Part shown: piece by piece, positions 17,902 through 26,791 of the stretch
How the letters are laid out: each line of letters opens with the position of its first letter
Numbering within the stretch: position 1 is the stretch's first letter
Assembly: GCF_007859305.1 (NCBI RefSeq)
Contig: NZ_VOHE01000002.1
Location: forward strand, 496,001-560,000
DNA length: 64,000 bases
Direction: 5' to 3'
Origin: Luteimonas wenzhouensis
GTDB taxonomy: Bacteria; Pseudomonadota; Gammaproteobacteria; Xanthomonadales; Xanthomonadaceae
Notes under the pieces: generated by a model
The model's input: the letters and a program-made list of their open reading frames with translations, nothing else
Told to the model about the DNA's origin: nothing
Database searches by the model: none
Position numbers and translations under genes: made by a program

Positions 17902-18618
17902 TCACACGCGGCAGCCGCCGGGCCCGCAATCCGCGCCCGCCCCGGCCGCGCCGTCGCCCGGCCCCGCCTCGCCCGCCGCCTGCCGCAGTGCCTGCGCGAA
18001 CAGGTCCGGCGCCTGGGCACCCTGGACGGCGAAGCGGCCGTCGATGACGAACGTCGGCACCGCATGGATGCCCATGGCCTGGGCCCGCGCCACCGCGGCC
18101 CGGACCTCGGCCGCGCCTTCGTTTCCCGCCAGCAGGGTCCGGACGCGTCCGCCCGGCAGCCCACCGGCCTCGCCCGCCGCCACCAGCACCTCCGGGTCGG
18201 CCAGGTTGCGCCCTTCGGCGAAGTGCGCGTGGAACAGTGCTTCGCCCACCCGCCCGGCGTCGCCCTCGCGCGCGGCCAGCCACAGCAGGCGGTGCGCCGG
18301 CAGCGTCGTCACCCGCACCTGTCCACGATCGAAGTCCATCGGCAGCCCTTCCGCGCGCGCCGCGGCCTGCGTGGAGGCGAGGACCTGAGCGGTGCGTTCG
18401 GGCCCGCCGAACTTCGCCGCGTAGGCCTCGCGCAGCGGCACCGGATCGGTGCCGGCGTCGGGATCGAGCAGGTACGGATGCCAACGCAGTTCCACCGGCG
18501 GCGCGCCATCGCCCAGCAGGGCGAGGCCACGCTCGAAACGGCGCTTGCCGATCCAGCACCAGGGGCAGACCACGTCCGACCAGACATCGACCCTCAGCGG
18601 GCGGGTTCGGGCATGCAT
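17902..18618 (-). CDS. DsbA-family oxidoreductase, FrnE-like
   Basis: A 238-residue thioredoxin-fold protein with active site C18-PWC-21 (VVCPWCWIGKRR), helical insertion domain, and cis-Pro motif GIHAVPTFVIDG near 190. No signal peptide is seen, so it acts in the cytoplasm, consistent with FrnE proteins (dithiol oxidoreductases linked to oxidative stress). The last residues carry two extra cysteines (ADCGPGGC) that could form a second redox pair or bind metal. GGAGGTG before the ATG supports the start at 18618. Confidence 0.9.
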   Translation of the reverse strand: MHARTRPLRVDVWSDVVCPWCWIGKRRFERGLALLGDGAPPVELRWHPYLLDPDAGTDPVPLREAYAAKFGGPERTAQVLASTQAAARAEGLPMDFDRGQVRVTTLPAHRLLWLAAREGDAGRVGEALFHAHFAEGRNLADPEVLVAAGEAGGLPGGRVRTLLAGNEGAAEVRAAVARAQAMGIHAVPTFVIDGRFAVQGAQAPDLFAQALRQAAGEAGPGDGAAGAGADCGPGGCRV

Positions 18619-18637
18619 GGCGGCACCTCCGGTCGGT

Positions 18638-19150
18638 TCAGTCCTGGTCACCGCGCTCGGCCGCGATCCAGCGCGAGTACGGCCGCGAGGCCAGCGCCAG
18701 GTTGTAGTAGCGCGGTTCGTCGGTGACTTCGCGCCCTGCCCACGGCGGCAGCGCGAACGCCTCGTCGGGACTGCCGAGCTCGATCTCGGCCACCACCAGG
18801 CCGGCGTTGTCGCCAAGGAACTCGTCGACCTCCCACACGTGGCCCTCGTGGCGCACCAGGTGCCGGCGCTTGTCGATCATCCCGCCCACGCACAGCGCCA
18901 GCAGCGCACGCGCATCGTCCACCGGGACCGGGTAGTCGAACTCCTGCCGGCTGCGGCCGATCTCGCGCGACTTGATGTTCAGGAAAGCCTCGCCGCCCTG
19001 GATCCGCACCCGGATCGAGGCGTGCTGCTCCCCGCGGTCCATCGCGCCGATGTCGTTGAGATAGCCCTGCGCCATCGGCAGCACGGCGTGCGCGGCCTCG
19101 CGCCAGCCTTCGCCGGTCACCAGGAACTTGCGCTCGATCTCCAGGGCCAT
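18638..19150 (-). CDS. CYTH-domain protein, putative inorganic triphosphatase
   Basis: A 170-residue triphosphate tunnel metalloenzyme. The signature EIERKFLV is at 4-11; basic/acidic strand motifs include SIRVRI, FLNIKSR, WEVDEFLGDNAGLVVAEIEL and a C-terminal YYNLALASRPYS. Stand-alone bacterial CYTH proteins of this size mostly hydrolyse tripolyphosphate; thiamine triphosphate or adenylate cyclase activity are alternatives. One base separates its ATG from the rlmD stop, so the two are co-transcribed. The next gene (FrnE-like) starts 19 bases after its stop. Confidence 0.9.
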   Translation of the reverse strand: MALEIERKFLVTGEGWREAAHAVLPMAQGYLNDIGAMDRGEQHASIRVRIQGGEAFLNIKSREIGRSRQEFDYPVPVDDARALLALCVGGMIDKRRHLVRHEGHVWEVDEFLGDNAGLVVAEIELGSPDEAFALPPWAGREVTDEPRYYNLALASRPYSRWIAAERGDQD

Positions 19151-19151
19151 G

Positions 19152-20483
19152 TCAGCCGTGCTCGAACAGGGCGATGCTCTCGACGTGGGCCGTGTGCGGG
19201 AACATGTCCATCACCCCCGCACTCAGCAGCCGCCACCCCCGCTCGTTCACCAGGAACCCCGCGTCGCGCGCCAGCGAGCCCGGGTGGCAGCTGACGTAGA
19301 CGATGCGGCCGAAACGCTCCAGCGGCAACTGCTTCAGCACCTCGATCGCGCCCGAGCGCGGCGGGTCGAGCAGCAGCTTGTCGAAGCCCTGGCGCATCCA
19401 CGGCGTGCCGCGCTGGTCCTGGGTGAGGTCGGCGGCGTGGAACACGGCGTTGCCCAGGCCGTTGAGCGCGGCGTTGTCGCGCGCGCGCGCCACCAGCCCG
19501 GCCTCGCCCTCCACGCCCACCACTTCCGCGGCGGTGCGCGCGATCGGCAGGGTGAAGTTGCCCAGCCCGCAGAACAGGTCGAGCACGCGCTCGCCCGGCC
19601 GCAGGTCGAGCAGCTCCAGCGCGCGCGCGATCATCACCTCGTTCAGGCGCGCGTTCACCTGGATGAAGTCCAGCGGCCGGAATGACAGGGTGATGCCCCA
19701 GGGGTCGAGCCGGAACGCATGCCGCGGCCGTTCCGGCCACAGCGGGTGCACCGAGTCCACGCCACGCGGCTGCAGGTGGATCGCGACCCGGTGCCGCTGG
19801 CCGAACTGCCGCAGCGCCGCGAGATCCGCCTCGCCCAGCGGCTGCAGGTGACGGAACACCAGAGCCGCGCCGTCGAACTCCGGTTCCGGGTCACCGACGA
19901 TGAACTCGATCTGCGGCACCTCGCGCCGCGCCTGCAGGCCATCGACCAGCGCCGACAGCGGCACGATCAGCGCGGCCACTTCCGGCACCACGGTGTGGCA
20001 CTCGCGCAGGTCGGCCACGAAGCGCGGATCGCGCTCGCGGAAGCCGACCAGGGTGCGATCCTTCTTCTCCACCCGGCGCACCGAGAACCGGCCCTTGCGC
20101 CGGTAGCGCCAGGCACCGCCGGTGAGCGGCGGCAGCACCGCGCCGGGCGCGACGTGGCCGATCCGCTCGAAGTTCTCCAGCAGCACGCGCTGCTTGGCCA
20201 GGATCTGCCTCGACTCGTCCAGATGCTGCAGCACGCAACCGCTGCACACGCCGAAGTGGGCGCAGCGCGGCGCGACGCGGTCGGGCGAGGCCTCCAGCAC
20301 CTCAAGGGTGGCGGCCTCGTCGAAATGGCGCGAGCGCCCGGTCTGGCGGGCCAGCACCCGTTCGCCCGGCAGGGCGTCGGCCACGAACACGGTCTTGCCG
20401 CCCTCGCGGCGGGCGACGCCACGCCCATCGTGGCTCAGGTCGATGATCTGGAGTTCGAACGGCGTCTGGTCGATCCGGGCCAC
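19152..20483 (-). CDS. rlmD: 23S rRNA (uracil-1939-C5)-methyltransferase RlmD
   Basis: A 443-residue SAM-dependent RNA methyltransferase. N-terminal TRAM domain (about 5-60); [4Fe-4S] ligands Cys74, Cys80, Cys83 and Cys162; SAM motif VLDLFCGLGNF (300-310); DPPRSG (373-378); catalytic Cys399 in YVSCHP. All key residues are present and the length is normal. The start is GTG at 20483 with only a weak upstream AGG; no better in-frame codon fits the TRAM domain. First gene of a unit with the CYTH protein. Confidence 0.96.
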   Translation of the reverse strand: MARIDQTPFELQIIDLSHDGRGVARREGGKTVFVADALPGERVLARQTGRSRHFDEAATLEVLEASPDRVAPRCAHFGVCSGCVLQHLDESRQILAKQRVLLENFERIGHVAPGAVLPPLTGGAWRYRRKGRFSVRRVEKKDRTLVGFRERDPRFVADLRECHTVVPEVAALIVPLSALVDGLQARREVPQIEFIVGDPEPEFDGAALVFRHLQPLGEADLAALRQFGQRHRVAIHLQPRGVDSVHPLWPERPRHAFRLDPWGITLSFRPLDFIQVNARLNEVMIARALELLDLRPGERVLDLFCGLGNFTLPIARTAAEVVGVEGEAGLVARARDNAALNGLGNAVFHAADLTQDQRGTPWMRQGFDKLLLDPPRSGAIEVLKQLPLERFGRIVYVSCHPGSLARDAGFLVNERGWRLLSAGVMDMFPHTAHVESIALFEHG

Positions 20484-20563
20484 GTGGCGTCAGCCTGTTT
20501 GCGGGGCCGGCGATTGTCGCAGATGTGGCCGCCCGGGGCTGCGCGGCCGCGCGTGGATCGCGG

Positions 20564-21163
20564 CTACTTCTGCTTCCAGCTCCCGCCCTGCTGGTACCAC
20601 CAGCCCGGCCGGGCACTGGCGATCCACTGCCGCGCGAACACCTCGCGGATCTGCGGCTCCCATTCGGGATGGCCGTTGGCCACCGCGATCTCGCGGTAGA
20701 CCGCGTTGCGGTCGCGGTTGTCGTCGGCGACCGCCGCGTTCACCGCGACCCGGTCCTGGAGCGCCAGCTTCGACGCGTCGCGCACCACGATCGTGCCATC
20801 GCCGGCAAAACCCAGCGCACCCGAATCGAAATGCTTGCGTAGCACGGAATTGAAGCGCGACTCCATCCGCGCCTGGATCGCCTGGATCACGGGCGTGCGG
20901 ATGGTGATGTCCGGCGTCTGCGCATGCGCGGTACCGATGCCCAGCAGCATGAGGGGATCGAAGCGCAGGTTGCCCGAGGCCATGCCGCCGTCGCCGGGCG
21001 GCACGGCCCCGGGCGGCGGCGCTTCGCCGTCCTCGCCGATGACCTTCTCGACGAACTCGCGCGCCGCCTCTCGGGCTTCGGCGGCCGGGAAATAGACGTT
21101 GATGGTGACACAGGCGCACAGCACGAGCGCGATCAGGATGGGCATTCCCAGCAGGCGAGGCAT
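20564..21163 (-). CDS. ydbL: YdbL-family (DUF1318) protein with lipobox
   Basis: A 199-residue exported protein. The signal ends in LCAC (15-18), a lipobox that would make Cys18 the lipidated residue, followed by VTINVYFPAAEA. The C-terminal DUF1318 region contains SRFNSVLRKHFDSGALGFAGDG and ends in WYQQGGSWKQK. E. coli YdbL is a periplasmic helper of the YdbH-YnbE bridge that moves phospholipid between the membranes. Here no small ynbE gene lies between ydbH and ydbL, which are 39 bases apart. Either this lipoprotein takes on the anchoring role or ynbE is elsewhere. The tract AREAAREFVEKVIG is amphipathic. Confidence 0.85.
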   Translation of the reverse strand: MPRLLGMPILIALVLCACVTINVYFPAAEAREAAREFVEKVIGEDGEAPPPGAVPPGDGGMASGNLRFDPLMLLGIGTAHAQTPDITIRTPVIQAIQARMESRFNSVLRKHFDSGALGFAGDGTIVVRDASKLALQDRVAVNAAVADDNRDRNAVYREIAVANGHPEWEPQIREVFARQWIASARPGWWYQQGGSWKQK

Positions 21164-21202
21164 GGTTGGCTCCCGTTTCGTTGCCGCCGGCCCGGCGACC
21201 GG

Positions 21203-23215
21203 TCAATCCACCACCGGCGCGACGTCGCCGGCCACCGCGGCGGCCAGGCGTTCCACCAGGGTCGGCCAATCGACGTTGCGATGGAACCCCACCACCTGCA
21301 GCCTGGGAACGCCCGAACCTTCGACGATAGTAAATCCAGCGCCCGCTGAATGCAGGCCCGACATCCGGCAGACCTCGTTGGCCAGCCGGCAGCCGATGCC
21401 GATGCGGCGGTAGCCGAAGTCGTCGAACAGGGCCACCAGCCGGCCCTGCAGGCTGCCGACGAACGAGGCGTCGCCCACGCTGGAGATGTCTTGCACCGCG
21501 CGCTGGCTGATGCGCTGGCGCACGCCCGGCGCGGGTTGGGTGTGCAGCCAGGCATCGAAGGCGGTGGCGGTCCAGTCGACCAGCCGCAGGCCGTCGATAC
21601 GGCCATGCAGGCGCCCGGTGATGCTGCCGAAGTCGAAGGCGCCGGTCAGGCCTTCCAGGTCGAGGCCGTGCAACGAAAGATCGGCCGACAGCGAGGGCGC
21701 GACCCCGAACGGACGTTCCATCGACAGCGCGGATACGTCGACGCGGCCATCGAACACCCGCATCGAGAGGCCACCGTCGAAATCCAGCCGCTGGCTGGCG
21801 TAGCGCGCCTGCGGGATGCGGCCGTCCAGGGTGCCGCGGAACGCCGGCCAGCCGAGCGCCCCGGACAGCCGGGCCACGTCCAGCCCCTCGAGTTCGAGGC
21901 CGAAACCCAGGCGTGGGCCGTCGCCGGCATCGGGATCGAGTTCGAAATCCAGCAGCCGCAACTCGCCGCCGAGCACGGCCACTGCCGCGGGTTCGCGCAG
22001 CGACATCACCCCGTCGCGGCTGGATAGCGCCAGCGCGACGGGGCCGAAGCCCAATCCGTACAGCGCACCGCCGCGCCAGGCGAGTGCGCCCTGGGCCTGG
22101 CCACGGGCGCGATGGCGCACGGCGCCGGCCAGGCCCTGGATGCGCAGGCGTCCGCGCGGGTCCACCAGTTCCACCCCGTGCAGGCCCGCGTCCAGCGCCT
22201 CGAGCGCGCCTTCGGCCACCCGCACGGTCGCATCCGCGGCGCCCGCCAGTTCCAGCCCCGAGAGCCCCGCCAGGCCCAGCCAGCCCGACAGGTAGCGCGC
22301 GGGCAATCCCGCCAGCCGCGCGCTGCGTGCCTGCAGCGACAGCCGCTGCAGCGCACCGTCGGCCGCGAGCACGGCATCGGCCTCGGCCTGCAGCGTGTCG
22401 CCGTCGTGCAGCGCCAGGCGCGGCAACCGCCAGCCGCCCCCGGGCAGCCGCCGCACCTCCACGGCGACGCGGACCGGCACGCCGGACAGCGCCACGTAGG
22501 TGTTGCCGACCAGGATCTGGCCATCGTGCACGACGCCATTGGCGGCGAGCCGCATGCCCGCGGCGTCGGGCAGCACCCATTCGAACGCGACCCGGCCATC
22601 CAGCCCCGCCATGGCGACGGCGGCATCGGTGGTTTCCAGCGCGAGCCCGCCGACCTCGAGCGTACCCTCCACGCGCAGCGGCCGCCGGACCGGCGCGTGC
22701 ACCTGGATCGTGCCGTCGGCCACGCCCGCACCCGGCTGCGCCTGCGGCCACGCGCGCGCCAGCAGCGACCGCGCCCAGGACACCGGCACGCACGCCAGGT
22801 CCAGCCGGGTCGCGTCGGGCGTGGCGGCGTTGCGCCGCAAGCGCAGGCGCGCTTCGCCCTGCGACAGGCGGGCGTCGGTATACGCCGGCGACAGGTCCAC
22901 TTCCAGCCGCATCGGCGCGCCGCCACGACCCTGCAACGGCCCGGCGCAGCGCCAGTCGCCGGCACCGTCGCCCCGCAGCGGGCATCGCCAGCGCACCTGG
23001 CGGTACTCCGGCCCCAGCCCTGGCGCCGCGATGCGGTCGGCGGCGATCGACAGCTCGCCCTGCGCCGCGCCCGCGGGCCAGTGCAGGCGCACGACGAGCC
23101 GCTCGAACCGCACGCCCGCCACCTCCAGGCTGGCGATCCGCGCCGTCGCGGTGCGCGCCTGCACGGGCCAGGCGCAAAGCGCCAGCAGCAATAGCGTTAA
23201 GATGCGCGCGGGCAT
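21203..23215 (-). CDS. ydbH: YdbH-family AsmA-like envelope protein (intermembrane phospholipid transport)
   Basis: A 670-residue protein with an N-terminal hydrophobic signal/anchor (MPARILTLLLLALCAWPVQA) and a long beta-rich body of repeating groove-type units, ending in the conserved YdbH C-terminal domain (GDASFVGSLQGRLVALFDDFGYRRIGIGCRL, about 600-630). In E. coli YdbH, TamB and YhdP are partly redundant lipid-transport bridges from inner to outer membrane. E. coli YdbH is about 880 residues, so this one is shorter. Start ATG 23215 gives a complete signal; the open frame continues upstream without a start that makes sense. Followed by ydbL. Confidence 0.84.
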   Translation of the reverse strand: MPARILTLLLLALCAWPVQARTATARIASLEVAGVRFERLVVRLHWPAGAAQGELSIAADRIAAPGLGPEYRQVRWRCPLRGDGAGDWRCAGPLQGRGGAPMRLEVDLSPAYTDARLSQGEARLRLRRNAATPDATRLDLACVPVSWARSLLARAWPQAQPGAGVADGTIQVHAPVRRPLRVEGTLEVGGLALETTDAAVAMAGLDGRVAFEWVLPDAAGMRLAANGVVHDGQILVGNTYVALSGVPVRVAVEVRRLPGGGWRLPRLALHDGDTLQAEADAVLAADGALQRLSLQARSARLAGLPARYLSGWLGLAGLSGLELAGAADATVRVAEGALEALDAGLHGVELVDPRGRLRIQGLAGAVRHRARGQAQGALAWRGGALYGLGFGPVALALSSRDGVMSLREPAAVAVLGGELRLLDFELDPDAGDGPRLGFGLELEGLDVARLSGALGWPAFRGTLDGRIPQARYASQRLDFDGGLSMRVFDGRVDVSALSMERPFGVAPSLSADLSLHGLDLEGLTGAFDFGSITGRLHGRIDGLRLVDWTATAFDAWLHTQPAPGVRQRISQRAVQDISSVGDASFVGSLQGRLVALFDDFGYRRIGIGCRLANEVCRMSGLHSAGAGFTIVEGSGVPRLQVVGFHRNVDWPTLVERLAAAVAGDVAPVVD

Positions 23216-23249
23216 GGGCCGAGCATATCCGCAGCGCAGGGAGGCGAGG

Positions 23250-23966
23250 ATGAACCCAAGGATCCTGCTGGTCGAGGACGACCCCACCAGCCGCGCGTTC
23301 CTGCTGGCCGCGACCCGCGCGCTGCCCGCCGAGGTGGACCTGGCCTGCGACATGGCCGGCGCGATCGAGGCGGCGACCGCGTGCGCCCATGCGCTGTGGC
23401 TGTTCGATGCCCGGCTTCCCGACGGCAGCGGCGCGCAGCTGCTGGCGCTGTTGCGCGAACGCGGCCTGGACACCCCGGCGATCGCGCACACCGCCTCGCC
23501 CGAACGCGACGAACACGAGGCGCTGCGCGCCGCCGGGTTCCGCGACGTCGTTGCCAAGCCACTGCCGGCGGCCGAATGGACCGCGGCCCTGCGCCGTGCG
23601 CTCGGCCAGGGCGCCGCCGGTACCGCCGAGGAGGCGGGCGTGTACGCGCGCACGCCCGGCGCCGTGCCGGTCTGGGACGAGGCGCAGGCGCTGGCCGCGC
23701 TGGGCCACAACCCGGCCCACGTCTCCGGCCTGCGCCAGCTGTTCGTGTCCGAGCTGCCGGGCGTGCGCGACGCGGTGGTGGCGGCGGCCGAACGCGGCGA
23801 TGCGGCCGCGGTCGGCGACCAGCTGCACCGGCTGCGCTCGGGCTGCGGCTTCGTGGGCGCCGCGCGTCTGCTGCAGGCCACGCTGCGCTTGCAGGCGGCG
23901 CCGGGTTCGACGGCGGCGCTGCACGCGTTCCTCGACGCGGCTCAGGACACGCTGTCGTCGTCCTGA
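23250..23966 (+). CDS. Response regulator receiver fused to an HPt-like domain
   Basis: A 238-residue protein. The receiver domain has acidic residues E9-D10-D11, phosphoacceptor Asp53 (LFDARLPDGSG), Thr81 and Lys103 (VVAKPL). After a short linker, a helical HPt-like domain (about 140-235) has His193 in QLHRLRSGCGF. It has no DNA-binding or output domain, so it is probably a relay element for a histidine kinase encoded elsewhere; no kinase gene is in this window. GGGAGGCGAGG precedes the ATG. The gene is divergent from ydbH, and its 3' end overlaps recO by 25 bp. Confidence 0.88.
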   Translation: MNPRILLVEDDPTSRAFLLAATRALPAEVDLACDMAGAIEAATACAHALWLFDARLPDGSGAQLLALLRERGLDTPAIAHTASPERDEHEALRAAGFRDVVAKPLPAAEWTAALRRALGQGAAGTAEEAGVYARTPGAVPVWDEAQALAALGHNPAHVSGLRQLFVSELPGVRDAVVAAAERGDAAAVGDQLHRLRSGCGFVGAARLLQATLRLQAAPGSTAALHAFLDAAQDTLSSS

Positions 23967-24700
23967 CCGGGGGCGCGGATCGACATGCGCGCCAGGTCCG
24001 CGGCCAGCTGCCAGGAGCGCAGGCCGCGCGGCCCCACGTGCTGCGCGATCACCGTGCGCATCGCAAGGCGCAGGCTGTCGAGGTCCTCGGGATCGGGACG
24101 CACGTCCGCGGCCAGCGCCAGCAGCGCGCGTCCGGTGGCGTGGCGCTGGCGCGACTCGCCGCTGCGCTCGCCCAGCACCCGGCGCGGGCCGTGCTCGGCC
24201 TCGAGCCGGTAGCGCGCCGCCGGGTCGATCGGCGCGCCGTCGCCGTCGACGCCCGGATCGAAGCCCACGCCCAGCGCCTGCAGCAGGTCGCGTTCGAACC
24301 GGCGCAGGGTCCAGGCCAGGTCGGCCGCGTCGTGCAGCCGCGCGCGCACCTGTGCGTAGAGCGCGTACAGCTCGGGATGGGGGTCGTGGCCCGGGGCCAG
24401 CCGCAGCACCAGTTCATTGACGTAGAACGCGGCCAGGCTGGCGTGCCCGGCGAGCAGCGGCGGCGCGTCGAGCGCCTCCACCGACGACAGGTAGCCCAGT
24501 TCGCCGCGCTGGACTCCATCGAAGCGCACGTGCTGCAGCGGCTGCAACGCGGCCAGCTGCGCCTGCCGCCGCGGTCCGCGCACGCCGCGCGCGATCATGC
24601 CGATGCGCCCGTGCGCACGCGTCAGCAGGTCGACCAGCAGACTGGACTCGCGCCAGGGCCGGGCGTGGAGGACATAGGCGGTTTCCCCTGCGTAGCGCAT
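23942..24700 (-). CDS. recO: DNA repair protein RecO
   Basis: A 252-residue RecFOR component that anneals DNA and loads RecA. N-terminal OB fold (YVLHARPWRESSLLVDLLT, about 9-27) and helical domain (FYVNELVLRLAPGHDPHPELY, about 95-115). As in many gammaproteobacterial RecO, the zinc cysteine motif is absent. Last gene of the lepB-DUF4845-rnc-era-recO series; it starts 32 bases after the era stop. Convergent 25-bp overlap with the receiver-HPt gene. Confidence 0.94.
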   Translation of the reverse strand: MRYAGETAYVLHARPWRESSLLVDLLTRAHGRIGMIARGVRGPRRQAQLAALQPLQHVRFDGVQRGELGYLSSVEALDAPPLLAGHASLAAFYVNELVLRLAPGHDPHPELYALYAQVRARLHDAADLAWTLRRFERDLLQALGVGFDPGVDGDGAPIDPAARYRLEAEHGPRRVLGERSGESRQRHATGRALLALAADVRPDPEDLDSLRLAMRTVIAQHVGPRGLRSWQLAADLARMSIRAPGQDDDSVS

Positions 24701-24732
24701 GTCACCACCAGCGCCGCGCCCCGCCGGCGCGG

Positions 24733-25656
24733 TCAGTCGCCGTAGCCGAGGGTGCGCAGCGCCGACTCGTCGTCGGACCAGCCCTCGCGCACGCGCACCC
24801 AGGTCTGCAGGAACACCTTGGCGTCGAACAGCTGCTCCATACGCTCGCGCGCGCGGCGGCCGATCTCGCGCAGGCGCGCGCCGCCCTTGCCGATCACGAT
24901 CGCCTTCTGGCCTTCGCGCTCGACCCAGATCACGGCGCCGATCCGGTACAGCACGCCCGCCTTCGGCGAAGGCTCCTCGGTGAAGGTCTCGATCTCGACC
25001 GTGGTCGCGTACGGCAGTTCGTCGCCGAGCTGGCGCATCAGCTGCTCGCGCACCAGTTCGCCGGCGAGGAAGCGCTGGCTGCGGTCGGTGATCTCGTCCT
25101 CGCCGTACAGCGGCGCCTGCTCGGGCAGCAGCGACAGCAGCGAGCCGACCAGCGGTTCGAGCCCCTGCCGGCGCAGGGCGGAAATCGGGTGCACGGCGGC
25201 GAAGTCGCGGCCTTCGGTCACCTGCTTGAGGTACGGCAGCAGGCGGGCCTTGTCGGCGATGCGGTCGACCTGGTTGACCACCAGCACCACCGGCAGGCCG
25301 CTTTCGCGCAGGGTGTCGAAGGCGAGCGCATCCTCCTCGTCCCAGCGTCCGGCCTCGACCACCAGCGCGGCGGCGTCCACGCCTTCGAGCGCACCGCGGG
25401 CGGCGCGGTTGAGCACCCGGTTGAGCGCCGACGACGGGCGCTTGCCGCCCTCGCGATGGATGCCCGGGGTGTCGACCAGCACCAGCTGCCCGCCGGGCAC
25501 GGTGGCAATGCCGAGCAGCCGGTGGCGCGTGGTCTGCGGCCGGTTGGAGACGATGCTCAGGTCGGCGCCGACCAGGGCGTTGACCAGGGTCGACTTGCCG
25601 ACGTTGGGACGGCCGATGACCGCGACGTGGCCGGCCCGGTGGGTCTGGGTATCCAT
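24733..25656 (-). CDS. era: GTPase Era
   Basis: A 307-residue GTPase needed for 30S ribosomal subunit maturation. G-domain motifs: G1 GRPNVGKS (about 15-22), G2 NRPQTTRH, G3 DTPGIH, G4 NQVD. The C-terminal KH domain carries [15 protein letters not shown] (about 254-268). Start chosen: ATG 25656, giving the usual length before the G domain; a TTG at 25692 would overlap the end of rnc. The strand and order rnc-era-recO are the classical arrangement. Confidence 0.97.
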   Translation of the reverse strand: MDTQTHRAGHVAVIGRPNVGKSTLVNALVGADLSIVSNRPQTTRHRLLGIATVPGGQLVLVDTPGIHREGGKRPSSALNRVLNRAARGALEGVDAAALVVEAGRWDEEDALAFDTLRESGLPVVLVVNQVDRIADKARLLPYLKQVTEGRDFAAVHPISALRRQGLEPLVGSLLSLLPEQAPLYGEDEITDRSQRFLAGELVREQLMRQLGDELPYATTVEIETFTEEPSPKAGVLYRIGAVIWVEREGQKAIVIGKGGARLREIGRRARERMEQLFDAKVFLQTWVRVREGWSDDESALRTLGYGD

Positions 25657-25695
25657 GCGCGGATTGTCCGCGCATGCACCGGAGGAGGGCAAATC

Positions 25696-26373
25696 TCAGC
25701 CGCCCGCCAGCCGCCCGAGCACGGCTTCGGCCGCCACCTGCTCGGCGGCCCGGCGCGACCCGCCGACGCCCTCCGCGTCCAACGCCGGGTCGGCCAGGAT
25801 GCAGCGCACGGTGAACACCCGCGCGTGCTCCTCGCCGCCCTCGTGCTCGAGCACGTACTGCGGCAGCGGCTTCTGCCGCGCCTGCAACCACTCCTGCAGC
25901 CGGGTCTTGGCATCCTTGCCGACCTTGCTGGCCGGCACCGCGGACACCGCCTCCTCGAACCAGGGCAGGACCACCCGGCGGCATACCTCGTAGCCGGCGT
26001 CGAGGTAGATCGCCCCGATCACCGCCTCCAGCGCGTCGGACAGGATCGAGTCGCGCCGGTGCCCGCCCGACTTCATCTCGCCCGGCCCCAGCACGAGCCG
26101 CTCGCCGACCTCCAGCCGCCGGGCCACGGCCGCCAGCGCCGATTCGCGCACGAGCTCGGCGCGGGCGCGGGTGAGCGAGCCTTCGTCGGCCTTGGGCCAG
26201 CGCGCGTACAGGGCTTCGGCCACGACCAGGCCAAGCACCGCGTCGCCGAGGAACTCCAGCCGTTCGTTGTGCGGCGCGCCGGCGCTGCGGTGGGTCAGCG
26301 CCTGGGCCAGCAGGGACGGCGTGGAGAAGACGTGCCCGGCGAACCGGTCGGCGCGTCCGTCAGTTGAGCTCAC
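25696..26373 (-). CDS. rnc: Ribonuclease III
   Basis: A 225-residue double-strand-specific endoribonuclease. Signature [12 protein letters not shown] (about 37-48) carries the catalytic acidic residues, a second acidic block is [16 protein letters not shown] (about 110-125), and a C-terminal dsRNA-binding domain begins at [11 protein letters not shown]. It processes rRNA precursors and structured mRNAs. The start is GTG at 26373, 14 bp inside the DUF4845 gene, so it is translationally coupled; no other start fits. Confidence 0.96.
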   Translation of the reverse strand: MSSTDGRADRFAGHVFSTPSLLAQALTHRSAGAPHNERLEFLGDAVLGLVVAEALYARWPKADEGSLTRARAELVRESALAAVARRLEVGERLVLGPGEMKSGGHRRDSILSDALEAVIGAIYLDAGYEVCRRVVLPWFEEAVSAVPASKVGKDAKTRLQEWLQARQKPLPQYVLEHEGGEEHARVFTVRCILADPALDAEGVGGSRRAAEQVAAEAVLGRLAGG

Positions 26374-26746
26374 CGGAGCGGATCAGCTGCTGGGTGGCGT
26401 GGAACTTCCCGACCACGTCCAGGTTGGCGACCAGCGGCTTGCGCACCTCGTACTTGACGTCCACCTGCCAGCCGTTGTCGATCCTGGTGATTTTCACGTG
26501 TTCGCGCTTGATGTTGCTCGAGTAGCTCACGTACAGGCGCCGGAACAGCAGGTCCTGGATGCGCGAGGGCTCGTAGCGGGCGACGCCCGCTTCGGTGGCC
26601 AGTCCCTTGAGTGCCGACTTGACGGAGTAGTACTCGGAGTACATCGGGAACAGCTTGATGCCGATGAAGATGAAAAAGCCCACCACGCCGGCGACGATGA
26701 TGAACCCCAGCAGCGTGATCCCGCCCTGCCTGCGACGCATGTTCAT
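26360..26746 (-). CDS. DUF4845 membrane protein
   Basis: A 128-residue protein with a basic N-terminus (MNMRRRQGG), one transmembrane helix (about 10-30, [20 protein letters not shown]), and a small soluble domain of alternating strands. The N-terminus looks prepilin-like but lacks a convincing GFxxxE site. The family sits between lepB and rnc in Pseudomonas and Xanthomonas and its function is unknown. GGGGGAG before the ATG supports the start. Its end overlaps rnc by 14 bp. Confidence 0.9.
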   Translation of the reverse strand: MNMRRRQGGITLLGFIIVAGVVGFFIFIGIKLFPMYSEYYSVKSALKGLATEAGVARYEPSRIQDLLFRRLYVSYSSNIKREHVKITRIDNGWQVDVKYEVRKPLVANLDVVGKFHATQQLIRSGELN

Positions 26747-26791
26747 GTCCGCTCCCCCGTTGATGCAGTGCCCGCCAGCCGTCCCGGTGGA

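Noticed and set aside
20490..23924. A 1144-codon minus-strand open frame across ydbL, ydbH and part of the receiver gene
   Set aside because: It is out of frame with ydbH and ydbL, low in complexity (Arg/Ala/Gly), and has no domain. The YdbH and YdbL frames have signal peptides and family motifs.
25657..25692. TTG start for era 12 codons upstream
   Set aside because: It would extend to within 4 bp of the end of rnc, has no ribosome binding site, and gives an N-terminus longer than usual. ATG 25656 fits the family.
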